A DNA stretch of 64,000 bases, from assembly GCA_965223735.1 (NCBI GenBank), contig OZ245010.1, positions 1,054,001 to 1,118,000 on the forward strand, written 5' to 3'. A program made the position numbers and the translations under genes. Of the stretch, positions 18,935 through 28,834 are shown piece by piece. The notes under the pieces are model-generated. The model saw only the letters and a program-made list of their open reading frames with translations. It did not search any database and was not told where the DNA came from. The stretch comes from CAYFZO01 sp965223735 (GTDB taxonomy: Bacteria > Pseudomonadota > Gammaproteobacteria > Poriferisulfidales > Oxydemutatoraceae). How positions within the stretch are numbered: the first letter of the stretch is position 1; each line of letters opens with the position of its first letter.

Positions 18935-19771
18935 ATGACCAATATCTCATTCATCGGGGCAGGCAACCTTGCGGGCAATCTCATACGGGGACTGATAAAT
19001 CACGGTTTTGATGCGTCGGCGATTGCAGCCGCCGACCGCGATGAAGCAAAGACCGAAGCGCTTGCGAAAGCATGTCCCGGCATCACAACCTACACCTCAA
19101 ACCGGAAAGCGGCGGCGTCCTGCGAAGCCCTGATCGCGTGCGTCAAACCGGGCGACCTGCGCGGCGTATGCGAAGAAACCGGCCCTCTGCTGCAAACACG
19201 TTCCGCCGTATTCGTCTCGGTAGCCGCCGGCGCGACGCTTGCGGTACTCGCCAAATGGATGCGCCGGCCGCCGCCGCTGCTGCGTTGTATGCCCAACACG
19301 CCGGTTGCGGTCGGTTGCGGCATGAGCGTCCTGTACGCCGGCGCAGGCGTCTCGCAGGCGCAACGCGATATCGCCGAGCGGATATTTACGGCCGTCGGCG
19401 ACGTCGCATGGATCACAGACGAAGCAATGATGGACGCCGTCACGGCGCTGTCGGGAAGCGGCCCGGCCTACTTCTTCCGCGTCATCGAAGCACTGACCAA
19501 AGGCGCGTCGGCACTCGGCATGGACGTCGCAACGGCGCAAAAACTCGCGATACAGACCGCGCTCGGCGCCGCGACGCTTGCGCGCCGCGACGACGCCGAC
19601 CCGAAAACGCTGCGGGAAATAGTCACCTCCGAAGGCGGCACCACCGAACGCGCCGTCGCTTCGCTCGAGCAAAACGACATCGACACGATGTTTGAGCGGG
19701 CACTCGCGACAGCGGCACAGCGCAGTGAGGAAATTTCACGCGAACTCGACAAGGACCCCGACGACAACTGA
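18935..19771 (+). CDS. proC: Pyrroline-5-carboxylate reductase ProC
   Basis: Last step of proline synthesis, using NAD(P)H. The 278 residues start with the Rossmann motif ISFIGAGNLAGNLIRGL and contain MPNTPVAVGCGMSVLY, AVTALSGSGPAYFFRVIEAL and the C-terminal signature LREIVTSEGGTTERAVASL. The stop codon shares one base with the yggT start (TGATG). A proC-yggT pair is widespread in proteobacteria. Confidence 0.96.
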   Translation: MTNISFIGAGNLAGNLIRGLINHGFDASAIAAADRDEAKTEALAKACPGITTYTSNRKAAASCEALIACVKPGDLRGVCEETGPLLQTRSAVFVSVAAGATLAVLAKWMRRPPPLLRCMPNTPVAVGCGMSVLYAGAGVSQAQRDIAERIFTAVGDVAWITDEAMMDAVTALSGSGPAYFFRVIEALTKGASALGMDVATAQKLAIQTALGAATLARRDDADPKTLREIVTSEGGTTERAVASLEQNDIDTMFERALATAAQRSEEISRELDKDPDDN

Positions 19772-20331
19772 TGGAAACCGGCGTTCTTCAGAATATCCTG
19801 CTGTTTCTGACCAACACCCTGCTGTCGCTGTACGCGCTCGTATTTCTGCTGCGCTTTGTCCTGATGCTGTCGCAAGCCGACTTTTACAATCCGATTTCTC
19901 AGACCATCGTTAAATTGACGCAGGCACCGGTAAACACGTTGCGCGTATTGCTGCCGCCCGTCGGGCGATTTGACCTCAGCAGTTGGGTCCTCGCATACGG
20001 GGTGAAAGTGCTCACGCTGTTTCTGGTCGGCCTGATACAGGGCAAGGTCTGGCCGCTGGTGTCGCTGCTCGTCATCGGCCTCATTCAACTCGCCGAAGTG
20101 CTGATTTATATCTACATTTTTTCACTGATCATCCTCGCGGTCAGCAGTTGGTTCATCAGCGGCATACAGGCGTTCAATCACCCGCTGATATCCCTGCTGT
20201 ACAGCCTGACCTCGCCGATCCTCGGTCCGGTGAGGCGCGTCATCCCCGCCACCGGGCCGATAGACTTCAGTCCGCTGGCGGCGCTGATTCTGCTGTATCT
20301 TCTGCTGACGATCCTGCGGTCATTTTATTGA
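19771..20331 (+). CDS. yggT: YggT family membrane protein
   Basis: A 186-residue integral membrane protein with two YGGT repeats, each with hydrophobic spans and the N-P-x-S/P type motif ([43 protein letters not shown]). The function is not well established; links to osmotic stress have been proposed. Translation is coupled to proC through TGATG. About 20 bp separate it from tsaD. Confidence 0.88.
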   Translation: METGVLQNILLFLTNTLLSLYALVFLLRFVLMLSQADFYNPISQTIVKLTQAPVNTLRVLLPPVGRFDLSSWVLAYGVKVLTLFLVGLIQGKVWPLVSLLVIGLIQLAEVLIYIYIFSLIILAVSSWFISGIQAFNHPLISLLYSLTSPILGPVRRVIPATGPIDFSPLAALILLYLLLTILRSFY

Positions 20332-20351
20332 CAAAGGCGAAGAGCCTGATC

Positions 20352-21359
20352 GTGCGCGTTCTCGGCATAGAAACGTCCTGCGACGAAACCGGCATCGGTC
20401 TGGTGGATTCGCAGCGGGGGATCGTCGGGCAGGCGCTGTTCAGCCAGATCGATCTCCACGCCCCCTACGGCGGCGTCGTCCCGGAACTGGCCTCGAGGGA
20501 ACACATTCAACGCCTGCTGCCTCTGATCGAACAGGCGCTGGGTAAAGACGGCGTCGAGCAGGTGGACGCTGTTGCCTATACCTCGGGGCCCGGCCTGATC
20601 GGCGCGCTGCTGACCGGCGCGCTGCTGGGACATGGTCTCGCGTGGGCACGCAATCTGCCCGCGCTGGGCATCCACCACATGGAAGCGCATTTGCTCGCAT
20701 TGCTGCTTGATGAACCGACACCCGCGCCGCCTTTCGTCGCGCTGCTGGTGTCCGGCGGGCACACGCAACTGCTCGCGGTCAAAGCACTCGGCGATTACGA
20801 AATGCTGGGTGAAACACTCGACGACGCGGTCGGCGAGGCATTTGACAAAACCGCAAAATTGCTCGGCATGAACTATCCCGGTGGTCCCGAAATCGAAAAA
20901 CTGGCGCGACGGGGAGATCCGGAACGTTTCGATTTCCCGCGGCCGATGACCCGAAAGCCGGGGCTGGATTTCAGTTTCAGTGGTCTCAAAACGCATGTCC
21001 GCAACATCCTGCGCAACATCCCGCAGGACGGACAGGCAAAAGCCGACATAGCATGCGCGTTTGAAGAGGCTGTCGTCGATACACTCGCGATTAAATGCCG
21101 GCGCGCGCTGGAGCAGACACATTGCGATCAATTAGTGATTGCGGGCGGCGTCAGCGCAAACCGTCGCCTGCGCGACACGCTCGGCACACTCGCAAAGAAA
21201 AACGGTTTCCGGCTGTTCTGCCCGCAACCGGACCTGTGTACCGACAACGGCGTAATGATCGCCCACGCGGGTTTGCTGCGGTTGCAGGCCGGCCACACGG
21301 GCGACGCCTGGCCGCAACTGCGAACGAGATGGAACCTGCAGGAATTACGGCCGTTCTAA
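20352..21359 (+). CDS. tsaD: TsaD, tRNA t6A37 threonylcarbamoyltransferase subunit
   Basis: Transfers the threonylcarbamoyl group to A37 of ANN-decoding tRNAs. The 335 residues begin [19 protein letters not shown] from a GTG, matching the E. coli start. They show [30 protein letters not shown] (metal-binding histidines), VSGGHTQLL and [11 protein letters not shown]. The frame stays open far upstream inside yggT, which is not meaningful. The 3' end overlaps the convergent plsY gene by 4 nt. Confidence 0.96.
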   Translation: MRVLGIETSCDETGIGLVDSQRGIVGQALFSQIDLHAPYGGVVPELASREHIQRLLPLIEQALGKDGVEQVDAVAYTSGPGLIGALLTGALLGHGLAWARNLPALGIHHMEAHLLALLLDEPTPAPPFVALLVSGGHTQLLAVKALGDYEMLGETLDDAVGEAFDKTAKLLGMNYPGGPEIEKLARRGDPERFDFPRPMTRKPGLDFSFSGLKTHVRNILRNIPQDGQAKADIACAFEEAVVDTLAIKCRRALEQTHCDQLVIAGGVSANRRLRDTLGTLAKKNGFRLFCPQPDLCTDNGVMIAHAGLLRLQAGHTGDAWPQLRTRWNLQELRPF

Positions 21360-21973
21360 ATCCGGCCTTCCCCGATACGCGCTTCGGTTCCCGCCCTCAG
21401 GTTGCGCAGGTTATCCCGGTGCCTGAACACGATCAGCAAAGCGGCCGCGCCCGTAACCGCCGCCGGCCAATAGCGGCCTTCTCCGGTGACCGCGACGGAC
21501 AAGGCCAAGTACAGGACCGCAGCAACACTCGCGGCGATACTCGCCACCGACACGTAGCGAAACGCGCCGGCGAAAACCAGCCACACAGCTCCCCAGACCA
21601 AGGCCGACGGCCAATGCATCACCGCCAACACGCCGCCGAAAGTGGCAACGCCTTTGCCGCCCCTAAAATTGTGATACAGCGGATACACATGACCGATGAA
21701 CGCAGCAATGCCGACGAGGATGACCGTCGCTTCGGAAAGACCCCACGCGCGAGCGAGCAACATCGGCGCCGCCGCTTTTGCGACGTCGCCGCACAACGTC
21801 AGTGCCGCCGGCCATCTGCCGCCCGCGCGCGCGACATTGGACGCGCCGGGATTACCCGATCCCCGGGTGCGCGGGTCCGGCAGATCCAGTATGCGGCAAA
21901 CGACGACGGCAAACGACACCGAACCCAGCAGGTATCCGCCGATCACGGCAATAACGTCGGGAGAGTAAGACAT
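21356..21973 (-). CDS. plsY: PlsY, acyl-phosphate:glycerol-3-phosphate acyltransferase
   Basis: Inner-membrane enzyme for the first acylation in phospholipid synthesis. The 205 residues carry the three family motifs in loops: [25 protein letters not shown] and RHRDNLRNL, between hydrophobic spans. It starts with ATG and is divergent from bioH by 122 bp. tsaD and plsY are neighbours in many gammaproteobacteria. Confidence 0.95.
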   Translation of the reverse strand: MSYSPDVIAVIGGYLLGSVSFAVVVCRILDLPDPRTRGSGNPGASNVARAGGRWPAALTLCGDVAKAAAPMLLARAWGLSEATVILVGIAAFIGHVYPLYHNFRGGKGVATFGGVLAVMHWPSALVWGAVWLVFAGAFRYVSVASIAASVAAVLYLALSVAVTGEGRYWPAAVTGAAALLIVFRHRDNLRNLRAGTEARIGEGRI

Positions 21974-22095
21974 TGCCTTTAATTATACTTTCGTTGCGCC
22001 GTTTTATTCAGGAGCCTTTGATCGGAAGGCGTGGCGGAAAACATAACGGCAGGCCCGGATTAGGCAAAACAATACAACGCCGATGAGACGCATCG

Positions 22096-22872
22096 ATGCA
22101 CGTTGAGCAGACCGGCTGCGGCCCCGACCTGTTCCTGATCCACGGTTGGATGATGAACCGGCATTGCTGGCGCGGGATCGTCGCGCAACTCCGGGACCGT
22201 TACCGCCTGACCACGGTGGATCTTCCGGGACACGGCGACAGCTTGCGGTCATCGCATTCGCTCAACCGTCCCGAACAACTGATCGCCGGCTTGCTCGAAC
22301 TCGCGCCGCAAAACGCAACCTGGGTCGGCTGGTCGCTCGGCGGCCTGCTCGCGCAACTCGCGGCGCAAGCCGCCCCCGACGGCATCCGCTCGATAATCAA
22401 CGTCGGCATGAGCGCGCGCTATATGGCGGCCCCGGACTGGCCCTGCGGCGTCAACCGCGTACTGTTCAAAGCCGTCAGGCAATTGTTCGCCGTCTCACCC
22501 GAACAAATCGTGCGCCAACTGATCGAACGACAGGTGCTCGGCAGCGAACGGCAGGAATGCGCGCGCGCCGTCCTGAGTTCACTTGCCGCAATGCCGTGGG
22601 ACAAAAAAGAGCTCAAGGCTGGATTGGAATTGCTCAAAGTCGGCGATGCGCGCCCTGCAATGCAGACCTTCAAAAAACCCGTGCTGTTCATTGCCGGAGA
22701 AAAAGACCTGATCATAAACAACGCAAGCCTTGAACAAAGCAGCCGTCTTGCGGCACACGGCCGTTACGTGGAAATTGCAGGAGCGGGACACGCGCCATTT
22801 TTGTCGCATCACCGTGAATTCGTAGCGATCGTGGACAGCTTCATCGACAATTCCATCAATGAGCCGAATTGA
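22096..22872 (+). CDS. bioH: BioH, pimeloyl-ACP methyl ester esterase
   Basis: An alpha/beta hydrolase that removes the methyl group from pimeloyl-ACP methyl ester and so ends the BioC-BioH route to pimeloyl-ACP. The 258 residues show LIHGWMMNRHCW (oxyanion region), GWSLGGLLAQ (nucleophile Ser), FIAGEKDLI (Asp region) and GAGHAPFLSH (His). It overlaps bioC by 14 nt, which supports the assignment over other esterases. bioA is present at 59.3 kb; bioB, bioF and bioD are not in the window. Confidence 0.93.
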   Translation: MHVEQTGCGPDLFLIHGWMMNRHCWRGIVAQLRDRYRLTTVDLPGHGDSLRSSHSLNRPEQLIAGLLELAPQNATWVGWSLGGLLAQLAAQAAPDGIRSIINVGMSARYMAAPDWPCGVNRVLFKAVRQLFAVSPEQIVRQLIERQVLGSERQECARAVLSSLAAMPWDKKELKAGLELLKVGDARPAMQTFKKPVLFIAGEKDLIINNASLEQSSRLAAHGRYVEIAGAGHAPFLSHHREFVAIVDSFIDNSINEPN

Positions 22873-23740
22873 CAAATCGGCGGTTCGACGTTCGTTTGAC
22901 CGGGCCGCACGGTACTACGATGAACATGCGCGCCTGCAACGCGCGGTGATGAACCGCCTGCTGGCGCAGACCGTCGAAGCCTCATCGCGTTTTCCGCATC
23001 CGACGCTCATCCTCGACGCGGGCGCCGGCAGCGGTTTCGGCATCGAGGCGCTGAACACCGCCTTTCCCGGCGGGCTAATCGTCGGCCTTGACTTCGCGCA
23101 CGGAATGCTGGAGCTGGCACGCCGCAAGCCCTGCAGATCCGCGCTGGTCTGCGGCGACATCGAAAAAATGCCGTTCCCGCCTTCGGTCTTCGACCTGGCG
23201 TACTCGAGCTCAGCGCTGCAGTGGAGTGACGATATAAAAACCGCCCTGTGTGAATTCCGGCGCGTTCTGAAAGAAAAATCGGCGCTGCTGATCGCCGTTT
23301 ATACCGCCGGCACATTAAGGGAACTGCAAGACAGCTGGCTCGGAACGGATAACCACGCACATACGCTTGAATTTCCGACGCCGGATCAGTTGTGCGATTC
23401 TCTCACGGCGGCCGGAATGGCGATCTCATCGTGCACAACACAAAACGAAGTCGTGCTTTACGAGTCCGTCGATGCACTGTTGGGCGCCCTGAGATGCACC
23501 GGCGTGCGCAATTTCCGCCGTGACCGCCACGCCGGACTGACAACTTTGTCGCGTCTCAAAAGCATGAAAACCGCCTACCGCGCCCGCTACGCGACCCCGC
23601 AAAAAATACCCGCGAGCTACAGGGTCACTTTCATATCCGCATCGCCCGTCTGGTCTCGCGTACACCGCCGGGCCATATCGCAAATCATAGGCGCGAAAGT
23701 AATCTGTCGGGATATTGTTAAGTCAAGCAAACCGGGGTAA
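22859..23740 (+). CDS. bioC: BioC, malonyl-ACP O-methyltransferase
   Basis: Methylates malonyl-ACP to start pimelate synthesis on the fatty-acid machinery. The 293 residues begin IDKSAVRRSFDRAARYYDEHARLQ, typical of BioC, followed by SAM motif I LILDAGAGSGFGIEAL, GDIEKMPFPPSVFDLAYSSSALQW and a C-terminal DALLGALRCTGVRN segment. The start lies inside the end of bioH, so translation is probably coupled. The last 20 residues are unlike typical BioC tails. Confidence 0.92.
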   Translation: MSRIDKSAVRRSFDRAARYYDEHARLQRAVMNRLLAQTVEASSRFPHPTLILDAGAGSGFGIEALNTAFPGGLIVGLDFAHGMLELARRKPCRSALVCGDIEKMPFPPSVFDLAYSSSALQWSDDIKTALCEFRRVLKEKSALLIAVYTAGTLRELQDSWLGTDNHAHTLEFPTPDQLCDSLTAAGMAISSCTTQNEVVLYESVDALLGALRCTGVRNFRRDRHAGLTTLSRLKSMKTAYRARYATPQKIPASYRVTFISASPVWSRVHRRAISQIIGAKVICRDIVKSSKPG

Positions 23741-23827
23741 CATACTGCCCGTTTTAACCGTTGCCGAACGACATCTGCAATCCACGAATTGCACGGTTAT
23801 GCTATAAGACCGAAAACAAAAAGCCTG

Positions 23828-24637
23828 ATGAAAAAAACCGACTTCACAATTTCCACGGCGGTCGCCGTAACGCTGGCCTTGTTTGCAACGGCGGCGGATG
23901 CCGAGCTTCAGCCCTACAATATGCCGATCGGGGTCACCGAGATCAGCCGTGAAGTGTTCAATCTGCACATGCTAATCTACTGGATCTGCGTCGCGATCGG
24001 AGTTGTCGTTTATGGCGTCATGGCTTATTCGATCGTGATGCACCGCAAGTCGAAAAAGCGCGAGGCGGCACAGTTTCACGAAAGCGCCACCGCCGAATTC
24101 GTCTGGACGCTGGTGCCGCTGGTCATCCTGATCGCGATGGCGATACCGGCGTCGAAAACCCTGATTAAACTGGAAAACACCGGCAACGCCGATATGACGG
24201 TGAAAATCACCGGCTACCAATGGCTGTGGCAATACGATTACCTGAACGAAGACCTCAGCTTTTACAGCGCGCTCGCGACACCACGCGAAGAAATATACAA
24301 TCTGCGGGAAAAAAATGAAAACTACCTGCTCGAGGTTGACAACGAAATGGTTTTGCCCGTGAACAAGAAAATCCGCTTTCTGGTGACTTCAAACGACGTT
24401 CTCCACGCTTGGTGGGTGCCGGACCTGGCGGTGAAAAAAGACGCGATACCCGGATTCATCAACGAGGTCTGGACCAAGATCGACGAACCCGGCGTTTATC
24501 GCGGACAATGCGCGGAATTATGCGGGCGAGGCCACGCTTTCATGCCCATCGTGGTCCGCGCGGTCGAGCAGGCGGAATACGAACAATGGGTCGCGCAGAT
24601 AAAAGCACAACCCCTTGCATCTTCTTCCAACCACTGA
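23828..24637 (+). CDS. coxB: Cytochrome c oxidase subunit II (CoxB)
   Basis: CuA-bearing subunit of an aa3-type oxidase. The 269 residues open with a signal peptide (MKKTDFTISTAVAVTLALFATAADA has basic n-region and hydrophobic core), then two membrane helices, GYQWLWQYDYL, HAWWVPDLAVKKDAIPGF and the CuA site QCAELCGRGHAFM with both cysteines, His and Met. There is no fused cytochrome c domain. It is the first gene of the cox cluster; a TATAAG element lies about 20 nt upstream. Confidence 0.95.
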   Translation: MKKTDFTISTAVAVTLALFATAADAELQPYNMPIGVTEISREVFNLHMLIYWICVAIGVVVYGVMAYSIVMHRKSKKREAAQFHESATAEFVWTLVPLVILIAMAIPASKTLIKLENTGNADMTVKITGYQWLWQYDYLNEDLSFYSALATPREEIYNLREKNENYLLEVDNEMVLPVNKKIRFLVTSNDVLHAWWVPDLAVKKDAIPGFINEVWTKIDEPGVYRGQCAELCGRGHAFMPIVVRAVEQAEYEQWVAQIKAQPLASSSNH

Positions 24638-24652
24638 ACAAGAGGAAAAAAG

Positions 24653-26233
24653 ATGAGCGCAGTCCCGGCTGACGAATATCAGGAACATCACGAAGAGCAT
24701 CCCACCGGCATCAAGCGCTGGCTCTTCACAACCAACCACAAAGACATCGGGACGCTGTACCTGTGTTTTGCGTTGATCATGTTTTTCCTCGGTGGCGCGA
24801 TGGCTTTGGTGATTCGCACCGAGTTATTTCAACCCGGCCTGCAATTCGTCGATCCGCTGTTCTTCAATTCGATGACGACGATGCACGCGCTGGTCATGAT
24901 CTTCGGCGTCGTAATGCCGGCGTTTACCGGCCTCGCCAACTGGCTTATCCCGATGATGGTCGGCAGCACCGACATGGCGCTGCCGAGGCTGAACAACTGG
25001 AGTTTCTGGATACTGCCGTTTGCATTCGCCATGCTGCTGAGCACGCTGTTCATGGACGGCGGCGGACCCGCCGGCGGCTGGACCCTTTACCCGCCGCTGA
25101 CTCTGCAGACCGGCGCAGCGTTGCCGTTCGTCGTGTTCGCAATCCATCTGATGGGACTGTCTTCGATCATGGGGGCAATCAACGTGATCGCGACCATCCT
25201 CAATATGCGCGCGCCGGGCATGACGCTGATGAAAATGCCGCTGTTCGTATGGACGTGGCTGATCACCGCCTACCTGTTGATTGCGGTAATGCCGGTCCTC
25301 GCAGGCGGCGTGACGATGCTGCTGACGGACAAATTCTTCGGCACCAGTTTCTTCAACGCGGCGGGCGGCGGCGACCCGGTGATGTTCCAGCATATTTTCT
25401 GGTTCTTCGGCCACCCCGAGGTTTATATCCTGATCCTGCCGTCGTTCGGCGTCGTCTCGAGCATCCTGCCGACTTTTTCACGCAAACCCCTGTTCGGGTA
25501 CAGCTCGATGGTGTACGCAACGGCCTCAATCGCCTTCCTGTCTTTCATTGTGTGGGCACATCACATGTTCACCGTCGGAATGCCGCTTGCGGGACAGCTG
25601 TTCTTCATGTTTTCAACCATGCTGATCGCAGTACCCACCGGGGTCAAAGTATTCAACTGGGTGGCGACCATGTGGCGGGGGTCGCTGACATTTGAAACCC
25701 CGATGCTGTTCGCGATCGCGTTCATCATACTGTTCACGATGGGCGGGTTCTCAGGCCTGATGCTCGCTATCACGCCGGCCGATTACCAGTATCACGACAC
25801 TTACTTTGTCGTCGCACACTTCCACTATGTGCTGGTACCGGGTTCAATCTTTGCGATCATCGCCGCCACGTACTACTGGTTGCCGAAATGGACCGGCAAC
25901 ATGTACAACGAAACACTCGGCAAATGGCATTTCTGGCTGTCCACTATTTTCGTTAACCTGACCTTTTTCCCGATGCACTTCGTCGGACTGGCGGGCATGC
26001 CGCGCCGCATTCCGGACTACAACATGCAATTCACCGATTACAACGTACTTGCAAGCATCGGCGCATTCGGCTTCGGCTTCGCGCAACTGCTGTTCCTGTA
26101 CCTGGTGATCGCGACGGTCCGCGGCAAGCAGAAAACCACGGCGCAAGTCTGGGAGGGCGCCAGAGGACTTGAGTGGACCCTGCCGTCGCCGCCGCCATAT
26201 CACAGCTTCACAACGCCGCCGCCGATCAGGTAA
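24653..26233 (+). CDS. coxA: Cytochrome c oxidase subunit I (CoxA/CtaD)
   Basis: Catalytic heme-copper subunit with low-spin heme, high-spin heme and CuB. The 526 residues include TMHALVMIFG (heme ligand His), WFFGHPEVYILILPSFG (CuB His and cross-linked Tyr), WAHHMFTVG (CuB His pair) and HDTYFVVAHFHYVL (heme ligands). The E of GHPEVY marks an A1-type oxidase with the glutamate proton channel. The start is 15 nt after coxB with GAGGAAAAAAG upstream. Length and motifs are normal. Confidence 0.97.
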   Translation: MSAVPADEYQEHHEEHPTGIKRWLFTTNHKDIGTLYLCFALIMFFLGGAMALVIRTELFQPGLQFVDPLFFNSMTTMHALVMIFGVVMPAFTGLANWLIPMMVGSTDMALPRLNNWSFWILPFAFAMLLSTLFMDGGGPAGGWTLYPPLTLQTGAALPFVVFAIHLMGLSSIMGAINVIATILNMRAPGMTLMKMPLFVWTWLITAYLLIAVMPVLAGGVTMLLTDKFFGTSFFNAAGGGDPVMFQHIFWFFGHPEVYILILPSFGVVSSILPTFSRKPLFGYSSMVYATASIAFLSFIVWAHHMFTVGMPLAGQLFFMFSTMLIAVPTGVKVFNWVATMWRGSLTFETPMLFAIAFIILFTMGGFSGLMLAITPADYQYHDTYFVVAHFHYVLVPGSIFAIIAATYYWLPKWTGNMYNETLGKWHFWLSTIFVNLTFFPMHFVGLAGMPRRIPDYNMQFTDYNVLASIGAFGFGFAQLLFLYLVIATVRGKQKTTAQVWEGARGLEWTLPSPPPYHSFTTPPPIR

Positions 26234-26237
26234 AACG

Positions 26238-26357
26238 ATGAGTCCGGACCGACGGTCGAGCAGGCAGGCGGGTGGCGTAAGAAAAACGGTTACCGCCCTT
26301 GCCCTTGTCGTGACCGTCATCTATGTCGGCTTTTATTTCCTGGTAGCGATACGATAG
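26238..26357 (+). CDS. Small cytochrome oxidase assembly-type membrane protein
   Basis: A 39-residue protein, basic N-terminus ([10 protein letters not shown]) then one hydrophobic span ([20 protein letters not shown]). Such short single-span genes are commonly found between coxA and cox11 in proteobacteria and are annotated as cytochrome oxidase small assembly proteins. It starts 5 nt after coxA; cox11 starts 21 nt later. The call rests on size, hydrophobicity and position. Confidence 0.7.
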   Translation: MSPDRRSSRQAGGVRKTVTALALVVTVIYVGFYFLVAIR

Positions 26358-26377
26358 GCCGACGAAAGACGGAAAAC

Positions 26378-26917
26378 ATGAAAAACCCCGTAAACAGGTC
26401 GGCGCTGAAACTCGTGATCTTCACCATCGCGATGTTCGGCTTCGGTTTCAGCCTGGTCCCGTTATACAACGCGATCTGCGACATCACCGGCCTCAACGGC
26501 AAAACCGGCAGTGTCACAGAAAACCAGATCAGTAACCGTAATATCGAGGAATCGCGCTCGGTCAACGTCGAGTTTGTCGCCAACCTGAACCAATCGATGA
26601 ACTGGGAGTTCAAACCTAAAACAAAGATTCTCGAGATCAAGCTGGGAAAGATCTACGAGGTCAGTTACCACGTCAAAAACCGCAACGTCTTTACCACCAT
26701 CGGACAGGCGCAACCGAGCGTCGCACCGTCCGCCGCCGCCGCGTTTTTCAACAAGATCGAATGCTTCTGCTTTTCAAAGCAGACGTTCGAGCCCGGCGAA
26801 GAACGCCTGATGCCGGTGCGTTTCGTGGTGGACCCCAAACTGCCGGAACACATAAAAACGATCTCTCTGGCCTACACCTTTTTTGACATCACCAAAACCG
26901 AATTGAACAGGACTTGA
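26378..26917 (+). CDS. ctaG: Cox11/CtaG copper insertion protein
   Basis: Membrane-anchored copper chaperone that delivers copper to the CuB site of subunit I. The 179 residues have one N-terminal span ending [20 protein letters not shown] (family signature) and the copper motif CFCF in [19 protein letters not shown]. The stop is 3 nt before the coxC start. Typical length and position. Confidence 0.94.
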   Translation: MKNPVNRSALKLVIFTIAMFGFGFSLVPLYNAICDITGLNGKTGSVTENQISNRNIEESRSVNVEFVANLNQSMNWEFKPKTKILEIKLGKIYEVSYHVKNRNVFTTIGQAQPSVAPSAAAAFFNKIECFCFSKQTFEPGEERLMPVRFVVDPKLPEHIKTISLAYTFFDITKTELNRT

Positions 26918-26919
26918 TC

Positions 26920-27792
26920 ATGCCCAACGGACACTCTTCCTACTACATACCCAACCCCAGCCACTGGCCGATCGTCGGCTCGATCGCGTTATCTTCACTG
27001 ATGGTCGGCGCCGCATCGTTGCTGAACGGTATTTCTTTCGGCTCCGTTCTGATGGGGGCCGGTGCGTTGATATTGATCGTGATGCTGGTCGGCTGGTTCG
27101 GCACGGTCATCAAGGAAAGCGAATCGGGCGCCTACAACAGCCAGGTGGACATCTCGTTCCGCTGGGGCATGTCCTGGTTCATCTTTTCCGAAGTCATGTT
27201 CTTCGCCGCATTTTTCGGCGCCCTGTTCTATGCCCGCATTTACTCGCTGCCGTGGCTCAGCGGTGAAGGATCGGGCGCTTCGACAAACCTGTACCTGTGG
27301 CCTGACTTTGAAATGATATGGCCGACGACGGCCAACGGCCCCGACAGCATCGGCGGCGAATTTAAGTCCATGCCCGCCTGGGGCATCCCCGCGATCAACA
27401 CGGTCATCCTGCTGAGCAGCGGGGTCACCGTGACCTGGGCGCACCACGCCCTGAAAGCAATGAAGCGAGGGCAGTTGATCGCCGGCTTGCTGCTGACGGT
27501 GCTGCTGGGCTTCCTCTTTGTCGGTCTGCAGGCGGACGAATACATCCACGCTTACAGCGAACTGAACCTGACGCTGGAGGCGGGCATCTACGGCTCAACT
27601 TTCTTCATGCTGACCGGCTTCCATGGCCTGCACGTCACGCTCGGCGCCATCATGCTGACGGTCATACTGTTTCGCTGCATAGCCGGCCACTTCACCCCGA
27701 AAAACCACTTTGCGTTTGAAGCCGCCGCCTGGTACTGGCACTTTGTGGACGTGGTGTGGCTCGGCCTGTTCATCTTCGTGTACTGGCTGTAA
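26920..27792 (+). CDS. coxC: Cytochrome c oxidase subunit III (CoxC)
   Basis: Seven-helix subunit III, 290 residues from ATG 26920 (MPNGHSSYYIPNPSHWPIVGS). It contains RWGMSWFIFSEVMFFAAFFGALFYAR with the conserved glutamate, WAHHALK, YGSTFFMLTGFHGLHV and AAWYWHFVDVVWLGLF. An in-frame TTG at 26914 lies within the cox11 stop region and is less likely. It ends the plus-strand cox structural genes before the inverted DUF2909 gene. Confidence 0.95.
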   Translation: MPNGHSSYYIPNPSHWPIVGSIALSSLMVGAASLLNGISFGSVLMGAGALILIVMLVGWFGTVIKESESGAYNSQVDISFRWGMSWFIFSEVMFFAAFFGALFYARIYSLPWLSGEGSGASTNLYLWPDFEMIWPTTANGPDSIGGEFKSMPAWGIPAINTVILLSSGVTVTWAHHALKAMKRGQLIAGLLLTVLLGFLFVGLQADEYIHAYSELNLTLEAGIYGSTFFMLTGFHGLHVTLGAIMLTVILFRCIAGHFTPKNHFAFEAAAWYWHFVDVVWLGLFIFVYWL

Positions 27793-27829
27793 GCCTGCCC
27801 CGAACACCGGTCAGGGCCGCAGCGCGGAA

Positions 27830-28036
27830 CTAGGGTACGACGCCATGCGGCGTGATCAGCCCGGTTGCGAACCCGATCAGCAACAGCAGAAACGCCGCGA
27901 TTGAAAGCCCGATCCTCAGGGTCAGCGCATTCAAAGTGCGCCGGGTCGAGCCCCGGTCCTTGACCAGATACACCAGGGCCGAGCCCAAACTGATCATAAT
28001 GATCAGCAGTAAAATAACCACTAACGCCTTCAACAT
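27830..28036 (-). CDS. DUF2909 twin-transmembrane protein
   Basis: A 68-residue protein with two hydrophobic spans (VVILLLIIMISLGSALVYLV and IGLSIAAFLLLLIGFATGL) joined by a basic loop. DUF2909 genes are inserted in inverse orientation between coxC and surf1 in many gammaproteobacteria, as here. The role is unknown; link to oxidase assembly is inferred from position only. Confidence 0.8.
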   Translation of the reverse strand: MLKALVVILLLIIMISLGSALVYLVKDRGSTRRTLNALTLRIGLSIAAFLLLLIGFATGLITPHGVVP

Positions 28037-28126
28037 GAGACTGTAAATGCCGCCTCTCCCAAATCAAACGCCTGCAGAATACCGGAAACACCATACGCAC
28101 TGCATTTGCAACCACGCGGAGACGCC

Positions 28127-28834
28127 GTGAGACTGTATTTCAAACAGACCCTGCTCGGTCTTTTCGCGACGATATTTCTGGCGAGCCTGTTTACGGGACT
28201 CGGCAGATGGCAGTTAAACCGCGCCGATGAGAAAGCCGACATGCTTGAGGCTTTCCGCCAGCGCACCGAAAGCCCCGCCGTAGCATTGCCGGTGCGGCTT
28301 GAAGAGCCCGCCCAATGGCGCTATCGCAAAGTACACACAACCGCCGTGCCCCTGCCTGAACGACAATTCCTGCTCGACAACCAGGTACATGGAAATCGCG
28401 CGGGCTTCAACGTGCTCACGCCATTCAGGTCGGCCAGCGGCACGCTCTTTTTAGTTGACCGCGGCTGGGTTCCGCTCAGCACAAGCAGGCGCGACCTGCC
28501 CGATCTGTCCATCCCGAAAGAAGCCATGCCTCTTGAAGGCCGGATCTACACGCCCTATCAAAAACCGTTCAGTCTCGGCGGCATGGACGACGGCGAACTC
28601 GGCTGGCCCCGGATCATTCAGTTTCTGGACTTTGAGATACTCGGGCAGCGGCTGGGCGAACCGCTGCAACCCTTCACCCTGCGTCTCGATCCGGCGCTGG
28701 AACACGGCTATCTGCGCGACTGGCCGATCACCGCCGTCTCGCCCGACAAGCACATTGCCTATGCATTTCAGTGGTTTGCGCTGGCGGTGGCGGCGGTCGT
28801 GGTGTTCCTCGTGCTGACGCTGAGACGGAAATGA
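28127..28834 (+). CDS. SURF1 family cytochrome oxidase assembly protein
   Basis: SURF1 proteins aid heme A insertion into subunit I. The 235 residues have spans at both ends (about 5-25 and 210-230) with a periplasmic part between; GLGRWQLNRADEK and FLVDRGWVP are family signatures. The GTG at 28127 is chosen because GGAGA lies 4 nt upstream; a TTG at 28106 is the other option. The stop overlaps the next start (ATGA). Confidence 0.92.
   Translation: MRLYFKQTLLGLFATIFLASLFTGLGRWQLNRADEKADMLEAFRQRTESPAVALPVRLEEPAQWRYRKVHTTAVPLPERQFLLDNQVHGNRAGFNVLTPFRSASGTLFLVDRGWVPLSTSRRDLPDLSIPKEAMPLEGRIYTPYQKPFSLGGMDDGELGWPRIIQFLDFEILGQRLGEPLQPFTLRLDPALEHGYLRDWPITAVSPDKHIAYAFQWFALAVAAVVVFLVLTLRRK

Noticed and set aside
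19468..20088. 206-codon open frame on the minus strand over proC/yggT
   Set aside because: It is antisense to two well supported genes, with unnatural composition, an effect of high GC content.
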